Program-made: the position numbers and the translations under genes
From: Flavobacterium piscisymbiosum
GTDB taxonomy: Bacteria; Bacteroidota; Bacteroidia; Flavobacteriales; Flavobacteriaceae
Assembly (NCBI RefSeq): GCF_020905295.1
Contig: NZ_JAJJMM010000001.1
Location: 4,836,001-4,900,000, forward strand
DNA: 64,000 nucleotides
Direction of reading: 5' to 3'
Shown: positions 1-9,700 of the stretch, in pieces
Position numbering within the stretch: position 1 is the first letter of the stretch
Layout: each line of letters opens with the position of its first letter
Notes under the pieces: generated by a model
Told to the model about the DNA's origin: nothing
What the model saw: the letters and a program-made list of their open reading frames with translations, nothing else
The model's database searches: none

Positions 1-446
1 GATGTCACTTTAAGCGAAGTCGAAGAGCGCAACGGGATTCGAACATCATAATCAAAACTAACTTGAATATTCTACGCGGATGATACGGATTCGCTTCGCG
101 AAAACGCGGATTTACGCGGATTTTTTTATTTTAATCGCAATAGCTACTCACAATCTTGTCATCCTGAGGCACGAAGGATCACACAAGAAGCCCGACAAAG
201 AGTTTCGACAAAGACTGCGGAATTACTTTACGGAGTCCTAGTTTGATCCTTCCTGCGTCAGGATGACATACTATGCAGTTAACTTTGTCAAAGTTTCGAA
301 CTTTGACAAAGTTTTCACGTAGATTATTAACGCCCGTTCTCAGCCTGACACCCCACATATTCTATCTTTTGTAAAAAAAAACCACACGAATCCGCGTTTT
401 CGCAAAGCGAATCCGTGTCATCCGTGTGCCATAGGTTTCGAAAATC
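1..446. repeat. Intergenic repeat cluster with a MITE-like element
   Basis: There is no convincing gene here. Positions 78-112 and 389-423 form 35-bp inverted repeats with two mismatches, bounding an element of about 350 bp. Inside it, 158-180 and 245-267 form a second inverted repeat (21 of 23 matches) built on GTCATCCTGA and GAAGGATC. Positions 281-313 are a perfect hairpin with 15-nt arms (AACTTTGTCAAAGTT) and a TCG loop. Positions 8-27 carry one arm of another family (AGCGAAGTCGAAG), also seen at 2468-2535. The same outer arms and core recur at 24650-25110. Confidence 0.8.
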
Positions 447-917
447 TTATTTAGCAGCATCCAACAATATCGCCAACTGAATACAAGGCAACTCAGATCG
501 ATTACTCCAGGCGTGATTGGTTCCTCTCTGCACGACAATATCTCCCGCTTGCAATAACGTTTCGCCTTCATCAACAATAAGCCAGATTTCGCCGGAAAGA
601 ATTACGATATAATCTAATGTGTCGGTTTGATGCATCAAAGGATGGGGCTGGCCTTCTGGCGCTACAATCCCAAGATCCTTGTCAGGCGGAATCTGAACAT
701 AGCGAAAATAACTTCCGTTTTTGGGCGTATTGGGGAAAGCGGTATTTTCGATTACTTTTTCTTCTTCTAATTTTACGGGCATACTATCTGTCGACCAAAT
801 ATCGGATATAATCAAACCCGGAAAATGTTCTGAAACATTCGATACAATTGCATCCTTTTCGATTATTGATTTTCCATTGCGTATTCCTGTAACGATCCTT
901 CTTGGAATTGTTTTCAT
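447..917 (-). CDS. Cupin-domain protein
   Basis: This 156-residue protein has a single C-terminal cupin barrel at about residues 85-150. The stretch GEIWLIVDEGETLLQAGD followed by VVQRGTNHAW gives the two cupin motifs, with a conserved His in the second (TNHAW). Upstream, QPHPLMHQTDTLDYIVILSG supplies the usual first-motif His residues. Proteins of this type bind a small ligand or metal; the substrate cannot be read from the sequence. Its ATG overlaps the TGA of the upstream quinone-reductase-like gene by four bases (ATGA), so the two are almost certainly co-transcribed and translationally coupled. The pair is likely controlled by the divergent HxlR regulator. It could be an enzyme acting on the same reactive carbonyl or quinone compounds, but that is only inferred from context. 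Confidence 0.85.
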   Translation of the reverse strand: MKTIPRRIVTGIRNGKSIIEKDAIVSNVSEHFPGLIISDIWSTDSMPVKLEEEKVIENTAFPNTPKNGSYFRYVQIPPDKDLGIVAPEGQPHPLMHQTDTLDYIVILSGEIWLIVDEGETLLQAGDIVVQRGTNHAWSNRSELPCIQLAILLDAAK

Positions 918-1912
918 AGTCGATCGATTTGCATGATTAATTTCTTTCCGTTTGTTTTGTTTTCGCGAAGAATGCTGAGCGCTTTCAAAACGGTTTCCTC
1001 GTCTAAATTCCCAACTATTTCAATTGTTGGTGGCGTGATTGATTTGTTTTCAAGTAAAACTCTCAATTCATTCAATCCATTTTTATAATAGTCAAATTGC
1101 TTTTCTAAACCAAAAGCATAATTGGAGATATTGAGAATTGTAGCACCTCTGCTAAAAAGAACTTCACGGGAATCCGGCGTAGAAAAATTAGTAACATCTA
1201 CATAAGTTCCGTTTATTTTTAAAAGTTTGGCTGCTGTAAGGGATATTTCATTCCCCACCAGATCCACTGCAAAATCAAAATGCCTGTTATCGTTTAAAGT
1301 CAAAGCGGTTTCGTAAACCTCATCTTTTCTGTAATCGATAATTTGATTTGGCTTTAAGCCAAGGTCTAACAATGAAGCGATACTTTTTTCGTTTCCTGCC
1401 GTGACAACAAGATTGCCATTTCCTCTTTCGATCAATAATTTAATTAACATATTCCCTACTCCGCCCGCTGCTCCGGTTATAAAAATAGAATCAGATGAAT
1501 TCGCTTGCATTCTATTTATAGCTTGCAAAGCTGTTAATCCAACTGATGGAATTGAAGCTCCTTCTTCAAAAGAAATATTATGAGGTAAATGCATGACAAT
1601 TGTTGCGGGAACAGCAATATATTCGGCATAAGTACCATTTGATCCCATACTTCCTGAACCACAAAATACAGGATCTCCTATTTTAAAATCGGTTACTTTT
1701 TCTCCAACAGCCGATATAATTCCTGAGAATTCCCTGCCTAATATGGGAGAATGCAATAACTTTCGTTCCATAGCATTTTCGGTCATTTGGTAATCGACAG
1801 GATTAAAACCAGATGCGGCTATTTTTACCTGAACTTCATTCTCTTTTGGTTGCGGTATATCAACTTCCTGAAGAGTAAATTCTCTATTTTGATCTAAAAC
1901 TACTGCTTTCAT
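914..1912 (-). CDS. NADPH:quinone reductase-like MDR-family oxidoreductase
   Basis: This is a 332-residue medium-chain dehydrogenase/reductase without structural zinc ligands. An N-terminal GroES-like domain (about 1-120, with GREFSGIISAVG and GDPVFCGSG) is followed by a Rossmann domain with the nucleotide-binding motif ITGAAGGVGNML near residues 145-156. Length and motifs fit the quinone oxidoreductase (QOR) branch, cytoplasmic NADPH-dependent enzymes that reduce quinones or unsaturated carbonyls. It is the first gene of a two-gene operon with the cupin, overlapping it by ATGA. It is divergent from an HxlR regulator across a 92-bp gap that holds a perfect GGGTTAACCC palindrome. In Corynebacterium, QorR (an HxlR regulator) controls a quinone oxidoreductase, which suggests an analogous electrophile-response pair. 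The physiological substrate is unknown. Confidence 0.88.
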   Translation of the reverse strand: MKAVVLDQNREFTLQEVDIPQPKENEVQVKIAASGFNPVDYQMTENAMERKLLHSPILGREFSGIISAVGEKVTDFKIGDPVFCGSGSMGSNGTYAEYIAVPATIVMHLPHNISFEEGASIPSVGLTALQAINRMQANSSDSIFITGAAGGVGNMLIKLLIERGNGNLVVTAGNEKSIASLLDLGLKPNQIIDYRKDEVYETALTLNDNRHFDFAVDLVGNEISLTAAKLLKINGTYVDVTNFSTPDSREVLFSRGATILNISNYAFGLEKQFDYYKNGLNELRVLLENKSITPPTIEIVGNLDEETVLKALSILRENKTNGKKLIMQIDRL

Positions 1913-1930
1913 ATTTCGTATTTTATACTA

Positions 1931-1938
1931 CAAAATTA
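1931..1938 (-). promoter_or_regulatory. Candidate -7 box for the quinone-reductase operon
   Basis: On the minus strand this reads TAATTTTG, matching the Bacteroidota -7 consensus TAnnTTTG. It lies 19 bp upstream of the reductase ATG. No good TTG -33 element is seen at the usual spacing, so the call is tentative. Confidence 0.35.
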
Positions 1939-1952
1939 CCATACAAATACTT

Positions 1953-1960
1953 TATTTTTG
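1953..1960 (+). promoter_or_regulatory. Candidate -7 box for the HxlR gene
   Basis: TATTTTTG matches TAnnTTTG and lies 44 bp upstream of the HxlR start. It sits immediately upstream of the palindrome at 1965-1974, so a regulator bound there would block transcription start. The -33 element is not clear. Confidence 0.4.
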
Positions 1961-1964
1961 CTAT

Positions 1965-1974
1965 GGGTTAACCC
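1965..1974. promoter_or_regulatory. Perfect palindrome GGGTTAACCC, candidate HxlR operator
   Basis: A 10-bp perfect palindrome sits in the 92-bp divergent promoter region. A related half (GGTTACC) follows at 1978-1984. Thiol-sensing HxlR regulators usually repress a divergent enzyme gene from a palindrome in the shared promoter, and this is the clearest one here. Assignment is by position only. Confidence 0.45.
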
Positions 1975-2004
1975 GAGGTTACCGCTTACCAATAAGAAAC
2001 TACT

Positions 2005-2385
2005 ATGGCAAAAATTAATGATAACGGAACGCTTCGCGAAGCCAATTGTTCAGAAGAACTTATGGCTATGCGCGACAGTCTGGATGTTTTAGGAGGAAAA
2101 TGGAAACTGATGATCCTACGTTTCCTAACTAACAGAACGCATCAGGTAATCAATTTTAAAAAAATGCAACGCGAGATCGATGGCATTTCTGCCAAGATGT
2201 TAAGCAAGGAATTGAAGGAGTTAGAAACCAATTTGCTCGTTTCGAGAACAGAACAGCAAACAAAACCTATTACGGTAGTTTATGCGATTACTGAATACGG
2301 AAAATCGGTACTTCCGGTAACAGAAACATTGGTGAATTGGGGATTAAGTCACCGTGAAAAAATCATTGACACGATTAATAAATAA
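2005..2385 (+). CDS. HxlR-family winged-helix regulator with a possible redox cysteine
   Basis: This 126-residue protein is a single HxlR domain. The family hallmark is DVLGGKWKLMILRFL at about residues 28-42, followed by the helix-turn-helix and wing (REIDGISAKMLSKELKELE). Cys15, in NCSEELMAM just before the domain, sits where YodB, HypR and QorR carry their conserved redox cysteine; these family members sense quinones, diamide or oxidants by thiol modification. The gene is divergent from the quinone-reductase/cupin operon, the usual arrangement for such a sensor and its target. No gene follows closely downstream, so it is probably monocistronic and autoregulated. The family call is firm; the inducer and operator are inferred. 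Confidence 0.9.
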   Translation: MAKINDNGTLREANCSEELMAMRDSLDVLGGKWKLMILRFLTNRTHQVINFKKMQREIDGISAKMLSKELKELETNLLVSRTEQQTKPITVVYAITEYGKSVLPVTETLVNWGLSHREKIIDTINK

Positions 2386-2757
2386 TCATTGCTTATTGGG
2401 TACCGTTACTTCAATCTTTTAGCTTAGCTTGGTGATAAAAATTGAGTTCATAAATTTTCATTCCAATTGTCACACTGAGCGAAGTCGAAGTGCGCTCCAA
2501 TTGGAAGGTGGGCTTCGACTTCGCTCAGCCTGACAATGATAATACAATACATTGTGTTTAAACGAACAATTCTGTTTAAATCTATGAGTGAAATATTTTT
2601 TCTCGCAGATTTTTCAGATTTTGCAAATTTTTTGCCATCTGAAGGAAACAAAACATTTCTTTTAGATTATAGTTATTTGTATTTTAAATAATTAAAAGGA
2701 CTTTTTTGATTAAACAATATGGTCTTGTTTTTTAAAATAAATACAACTAACGAATCA
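2386..2757. repeat. Intergenic region with a GCGAAGTCGAAG inverted repeat
   Basis: No gene is supported. Positions 2468-2490 and 2513-2535 form a 23-bp inverted repeat with a few mismatches, core CTGAGCGAAGTCGAAG, around an inner TTCCAATTG/CAATTGGAA pair (2461-2469, 2498-2506). It is flanked by AT-rich sequence with TTTCTCGCAGATTTT near 2599, a motif seen again near 30710 and 38240. A reading frame across the repeat is an artefact of it. The inverted repeat could act as a terminator-like hairpin or as a mobile REP-like unit. Confidence 0.7.
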
Positions 2758-3681
2758 TTAATCTAAAAATTTATAGCGTAAACCCAATTCGAAACCATCA
2801 TTTGCATAAGCGCCTGTATTACCAATAAAACTAGAATAGGATAAAAAGATACCCAGTTTATCTAAGGTAATCCCAAACGAGCCCGAAATGACTTCATTGG
2901 TATGATACATAGCAGATATATTCATATTATATTCCGGCATACTAAAATTTGCACCAATATCAACAATATCCTTATAACCTCTAATGCCTCTATAAGCAAC
3001 AAGAGGCTCAATATTAAAATCATTTATTCGGCTTGATACGTATATTTTATAACTTATCGCCGAATAGAAAATCTGGCTATCTACATAACGTCTTTCTCCA
3101 TTATCATTTTCGAAAAAGGTATTATTTAAATTTGGTACAGCTGCCTGAACAGTTAATAATCTTGTAGTGTACGAGATACCAAAATCACCATCTAAAGCGC
3201 CCCCTTCATCAAAATTCTGAATCGAAGGATCATTTATATCGCCACTAATTTTACTTTTATCAAGCGAGAGAAATCTGCCTCCTAATGAAAGTCCGAAATT
3301 TATTTTGCGATCCTCGCCATCAAGGGGCAAATGATACGCAAAGGTTCCCAAAACTCTTGTATTGGTAATTAAACCTGCTCTGTCACTATAAAAATTAAGA
3401 CCATAAGCCGCTCTACTCTCCGGATTGTATTCTACTGTTGCATACATCATTACCGGATTTCCGGGCACATCATCCCACTGCCGCTGATATCCAATATTTA
3501 CATTCAGGCCTTTGTTGAGTCCTGCCATAGCCGGATTGCCTAAATACTGGTTCTGATAATACATGGCTTCGAATTTGTTTAATTGTGCATTTGCAGTATT
3601 ATTTACTAATAAAACTATGCTCAAAAACAAGATGGGCTTAATGGCAAATAATCTCATAAATATTTTTTTAGTTGTATTCAT
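2758..3681 (-). CDS. PorP/SprF-like type IX secretion outer-membrane protein
   Basis: This protein of about 307 residues begins with a signal peptide (MNTTKKIFMRLFAIKPILFL ending near NANAQ). A typical PorP/SprF barrel follows, with the family opening YYQNQYLGNPAMAGLNKG and YQRQWDDVPGNP, alternating beta-strand sequence and a C-terminal LRYKF. In F. johnsoniae, SprF is needed to export the giant adhesin SprB, which carries a type B C-terminal signal; PorP/SprF paralogues often sit beside their own type B cargo. Here the gene is 57 bp downstream of such a giant protein, on the same strand, so it is probably the cargo-specific partner. The frame extends eight codons upstream to a TTG, but the ATG at 3681 gives a clean signal peptide and is preferred. 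Confidence 0.9.
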   Translation of the reverse strand: MNTTKKIFMRLFAIKPILFLSIVLLVNNTANAQLNKFEAMYYQNQYLGNPAMAGLNKGLNVNIGYQRQWDDVPGNPVMMYATVEYNPESRAAYGLNFYSDRAGLITNTRVLGTFAYHLPLDGEDRKINFGLSLGGRFLSLDKSKISGDINDPSIQNFDEGGALDGDFGISYTTRLLTVQAAVPNLNNTFFENDNGERRYVDSQIFYSAISYKIYVSSRINDFNIEPLVAYRGIRGYKDIVDIGANFSMPEYNMNISAMYHTNEVISGSFGITLDKLGIFLSYSSFIGNTGAYANDGFELGLRYKFLD

Positions 3682-3738
3682 ATCGATAGGGTTATGATAT
3701 AACAATTATTTCTTTTTTTAAACTCTTAGTAAGAGACA

Positions 3739-6700
3739 TTAATCCCTAAGCATGGTGATGAAACCTTTAATTTTTGGCAGATTATCTCCCAGATCAATCA
3801 AATAGTAATAGGTATCATTGTTTAACGGAGATCCGCTGTATGATCCGTCCCATTCGTTACTATACGATTTTTTAGAATATACGATTCGGCCTGCTCTGTC
3901 ATAAACTGTGACCATATTATTAGGGAAAAGCTCAATATCCTTAATTTGCCAGAAATCATTTTTTCCGTCTCCGTTTGGAGATAGAATATTATTCACAACC
4001 AATTGATCCGGAGAAATTCCTTTATACACTATTATAGTATAGGTTTCTTTAGTAATGCCATCCTGAGCAGTAACAATTGTTTCTATGATATTTTCTCCGG
4101 CAATAAGAGTTACCGGAGCGCTAGATGTACCGCTTGAAACAGGTAAACCATTTACTGTTATTTTTGCTCCCAAATCAGTTGTGGTTGGACGTACATTAAT
4201 TGAAGCTACATCGTATTTAACAAGAGCCGAATAATTGTTTATATCAGATTCGAATACAGGGTTTAATGTTCCTTCACTTATCGTTAAATTAGATAATGTT
4301 GCAGTACTGGATTTTTCTCTGATAATATTCAGGGTATAGCTTTTTGTTGTGATTCCATCTTCTCCTACAACTCTAATTATTACAGTATTTTGACCTGGAA
4401 CTAAAGCTATTGTGTATGGAGATCCGCCTTGAACTGTAATTCCATTAATAGTAATTTTTGCCAAAGGATCATCAGCAATTGCTGTTATTGCTTCTGAGCT
4501 AATAGTACTGGCAACATTGACAGTATAGGAAAGAACATTTGGTGAAAAGGCAGGATTTAGAGTACCATTGTTAACGGTAAGACTTGCTAAATTCAAATCG
4601 GTTGGTGAAACTATAGTCAACACGCCTGTAACATATGTAATATTGTAGTTAGCGCCTACTGCACCACTTACCGTAATCGCATACACTCCAACCGGACTCG
4701 TAGTATTTGCTATTGTTGCAATAATTGGCTGAGTGGTCAAACTCGCTGATGTATCACCATTGACAAAACCGGAATAACTTGCCGTTAGTACCGGATTTGG
4801 TGCTCCGTAATCTCTGGTCTTATTATCGGCTGTAATAGTTAAACTCGCAGTTGTAACGGTTAAATTTCCATTGAAATAACTAATAGTGTAATTAGGGTTT
4901 ACTGCTCCGCTTGCAGTTATTGGATAAATTCCAACAGTACTTCCTGTAACTGCCGTTGTAGAAACTGTTGGCAAAGTAGTGAAACTTGCTGCTGTATCAC
5001 CGTTTACAAAACCGGAATAACTTGTCGTTAATGTTGGATTTACTGATCCGTAAGTTTTACTTTGATTGTCTGCAGTAATGGTTAATGTCGCCGTTGTAAC
5101 GGTTAAAGTTCCATCAACGTAGTTAATCGCATAATTTGGGCTTACTGCTCCACTTGCCGTAATTGGATAAGTTCCGACACTACTTCCTGTAACTGCAGTT
5201 GTTGAAATTGTTGGCAAAGTACTGAAACTTAATGCTGTATCACCGTTTACAAAACCGGAATAACTTGTCGTTAATGTTGGATTTACTGATCCGTAAGTTT
5301 TACTTTGATTGTCTGCAGTAATGGTTAATGTCGCCGTTGTAACGGTTAAAGTTCCATCAACGTAGTTAATCGCATAATTTGGGTTTACTGCTCCACTTGC
5401 CGTAATTGGATAAGTTCCGACACTACTTCCTGTAAATGAGGTTGTTGCAATTGTTGGTAAAGTGATAAAACTTGATGCTGTATCTCCGTTTACAAAACCG
5501 GAATAACTTGTCGTTAATGTTGGATTTACTGATCCATAAGTTTTGGTTTGGTTATTTGCCGTGATGGTTAAATTTGCAGGAGTAACTGTTAATGTCGCTC
5601 CTGATGTATAACCAATTGTATAATTCAGTGAAGTTGCACCGCTTATCGTTATTGGATAAGATCCGACTGGACTTGTCGCATTGGCTGTGGTAGAAGCAAT
5701 TGCCGGAGTGAGTAAACTTTCTTCGGTATCACCATTGACAAAACCTGTGTAATTAAGAGTTAATGGTGGATTTGCTTCTCCATAAATTTTAAACTTATCG
5801 TCGGCTGCAATGGCTAGATTTGCGGGAGTAACTGTTAATGTCGCTCCTGATGTATAACCAATTGTATAATTCAGTGAAGTTGCACCGCTTATTGTTATTG
5901 GATAAGATCCTACTGGACTTGTCGCATCGGCTGTGGTAGAAGCAATTGCCGGAGTGAGTAAACTTGCTTCGGTATCACCATTGACAAAACCTGTGTAATT
6001 AAGGGTTAATGGTGGATTTGCTTCTCCATAAATTTTGGTTTTATCATCGGCAGCAATAGCTAGATTTGCAGGAGTTACAGTTAATACACCAGGCACGTAG
6101 CTAATAGTATAGTTTGAATTAATTGCTCCGCTTGCAGTTATTGGATAAGTTCCAACTGGACTACTCTGAACAGCTGTAGTTGTGATTGTAGGGAGAGTAG
6201 TTAAACTTGCTTCTGTATCGCCGTTGACAAAACCAACATAACTAACAGTTAAGGTTGGATTTGCTTCTCCGTAAATTTTACTCTGATCATTGGCAATAAT
6301 AGTCAACAATGTTGCTCCTGTAATAGTGAGCGTTCCATCAACATAATTAATAGTGTAATTATCAGATGCTGCCCCGCTTACCGTTATTGCATATGTTCCA
6401 ACTGGACTTGTATCATCTGCGATTGTGCTGATTGTTGGCAGAGTGGTTAAACTTGCAGATGTATCTCCGTTGACAAATCCTAAATAACTGGCTGTAAGTG
6501 TTGGATTTACTTCGCCGTAAACTTTGGTTTGATTATCTGCTGTGATAATTAATGTTGCTTTGGTAATTGTCAAAGTTCCATTCACGTAAGTGAAATCATA
6601 ATTATCAGAGACTGCTCCGCTGGCTGTAATTGCATAGGTTCCGACTGGACTTGCATCTAAAGCTGTTGTAATGATTGTTGGCGGTGTCGTTAGATTTGTT

Positions 6701-9700
6701 GCTGTGTCTCCGTTGACAAATCCTGAATAACTGGCTGTGAGTGTTGGATTTACTTCGCCGTAAACTTTAGTTTTATCATCGGCTGTGATGGTTAAAAGTG
6801 CTTTTGTAATTGTCAGGGTTCCATTCACGTAGGTGAAATCATAATTATCGGATACTGCGCCGCTGGCTGTAATTGTATAAGTTCCAACTGGGCTTGTATC
6901 ATCTGCGATCGTAGTGATTGTTGGCAGAGTGATTAAACTTACTGATGTGTCTCCGTTGACAAAACCGGAATAACTTGCCGTTAATGTTGGATTCGCTTCG
7001 CCGTAAACTTTGGTTTTATCATCGGCTGTTATTGTTAAAAATGCTTTAGTGATTGTAAGATTTCCGTTCACGTAAGTAAAATCATAATTATCAGAGACTG
7101 CTCCGCTGGCTGTAATTGTATAAGTTCCAACTGGGCTTGTTGCATCTGCGATCGTAGTGATTGTTGGCAAAGTGATTAAACTTACTGATGTGTCTCCGTT
7201 GACAAAACCTGAATAACTGGCTGTGAGTGTTGGATTTGCTGTTCCGTACACTTTGGTTTTATCATCGGCTGTTATGGTTAATGTCGCTTTGGTGATTGTC
7301 AGATTTCCATTCACGTAAGTGAAATCATAATTATCAGAGACTGCTCCGCTGGCTGTTATTGTATAGGTTCCAACCGGGCTTGCGTCTAATGCCGTCGTAG
7401 AAATTGTTGGAGCTGTAGTAAGATTTGTTGCCGTGTCTCCGTTTACAAAACCTGAATAACTGGCTGTGAGTGTTGGATTGGCTGTTCCGTAAACTTTAAT
7501 TTTATCATCAGCTGTGATGGTTAAAAGTGCTTTGGTGATTGTCAAAGTTCCATCAACATAACTTATTGTGTAATTAGGATTTGCGGCTCCGCTTACGCTA
7601 ATAGTGTAATCACCAACAGGACTTCCGGTTACGGCGGCTGCACTTGTAATGGGTGCTAAAGTTAAACTTCCTACGGTGTCTCCGTTTACAAAACCTGAAT
7701 AGCTAAGCGTTAGAGTTGGATTGGCTGTTCCGTAAACTTTGGTTTTATCATCGGCTGTTATTGTTAAAAGTGCTTTAGTAATTGTCAGATTTCCATTCAC
7801 GTAGGTGATATCATAATTATCGGAGACTGCTCCGTTGGCTGTAATTGTATAGATTCCAACTGGACTTGCATCTAAAGCCGTTGTGGAAATTGTTGGAGGT
7901 GTAGTTAGATTTGTTGCTGTATCTCCGTTGACAAAACCGGAATAACTGGCTGTAAGTGTTGGATTTGCTGTTCCGTAAACTTTGGTTTGATCATCGGCTG
8001 TTATGGTTAATGCTGCTTTGGTAATTGTCAAAGTTCCATTCACGTAGGTGATATCATAATTATCAGAGACTGCTCCGCTGGCTGTAATAGTGTAAGTTCC
8101 TACCGGGCTTGTATCTAAAGCTGTTGTGGAAATTGTTGGAGCTGTAGTTAAATTTGTTGCTGTGTCTCCGTTTACAAAACCTGAATAACTGGCTGTGAGT
8201 GTTGGATTTACTTCGCCGTAAACTTTGGTTTTATCATCGGCTGTTATTGTTAAAAGTGCTTTAGTAATTGTCAGATTTCCATTCACGTAAGTAAAATCAT
8301 AATTATCAGAGACTGCTCCGCTGGCTGTTATTGTATAGGTTCCAACCGGGCTTGCGTCTAAAGCCGTTGTGGAAATTGTTGGCAAAGTGGTTAAACTTGC
8401 TGAAGTTTCTCCGTTTGCAAAACCGGAATAACTGGCTGTGAGTGTTGGATTTGCTGCTCCGTAAACTTTGGTTTGATCATCCGCAGTTATTGTTAATGTC
8501 GCTTTGGTGATTGTCAGATTTCCATTCACGTAAGTGAAATCATAATTATCGGAGACTGCGCCGCTGGCTGTTATTGTATAGGTTCCAACCGGGCTTGCGT
8601 CTAAAGCTGTTGTGGTGATTGTTGGAGCTGTAGTAAGATTTGTTGCTGTGTCTCCGTTTACAAATCCTAAATAACCGGCTGTGAGTGTTGGATTTGCTGT
8701 TCCGTAAACTTTGGTTTGGTCATCAGCAGTTATTGTTAATGTCGCTTTGGTGATTGTGAGGTTTCCATTCACGTAAGTGAAATCATAATTATCAGAGACT
8801 GCGCCACTCGGTGTTATTATATAAGTTCCAACTGGGCTTGTTGCATCTGCGATCGTAGTTATTGTTGGCGGTGTCGTTAGATTTGTTGCTGTGTCTCCGT
8901 TGACAAATCCTGAATAACTGGCTGTGAGTGTTGGATTCGCTTCGCCGTAAACTTTGGTTTGATCATCGGCTGTTATTGTTAAAAGTGCTTTAGTGATTGT
9001 CAGATTTCCATTCACGTAGGTGAAATCATAATTATCAGAGACTGCTCCGCTGGCTGTTATTGTATAGGTTCCAACCGGGCTTGCATCTAAAGCTGTTGTG
9101 GAAATTGTTGGTGGTGTAATTAGATTTGTTGCTGTGTCTCCGTTGACAAATCCTGAATAACTGGCTGTGAGTGTTGGATTCGCTTCGCCGTAAACTTTGG
9201 TTTGATCATCGGCTGTTATTGTTAAAAGTGCTTTAGTGATTGTCAGATTTCCATTCACGTAGGTGAAATCATAATTATCAGAGACTGCTCCGCTGGCTGT
9301 TATTGTATAGGTTCCAACCGGGCTTGCATCTAAAGCTGTTGTGGAAATTGTTGGTGGTGTAATTAGATTTGTTGCTGTATCTCCGTTTACAAAACCTGAA
9401 TAACTGGCTGTGAGTGTTGGATTTGCTGTTCCGTACACTTTGGTTTGATCATCGGCTGTTATGGTTAATGCTGCTTTGGTAATTGTCAGGTTTCCATTCA
9501 CGTAGGTGATATCATAATTATCGGAGACTGCGCCGCTGGCTGTTATTGTATAAGTTCCAACTGGGCTTGCATCTAAAGCCGTTGTGGAAATTGTTGGCAA
9601 AGTGGTTAAACTTGCTGAAGTTTCTCCGTTTGCAAAACCGGAATAACTGGCTGTGAGTGTTGGATTTGCTGCTCCGTAAACTTTGGTTTGATCATCGGCT

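Noticed and set aside
2448..2651. Small minus-strand frame
   Set aside because: It spans an inverted repeat and shows no protein features.
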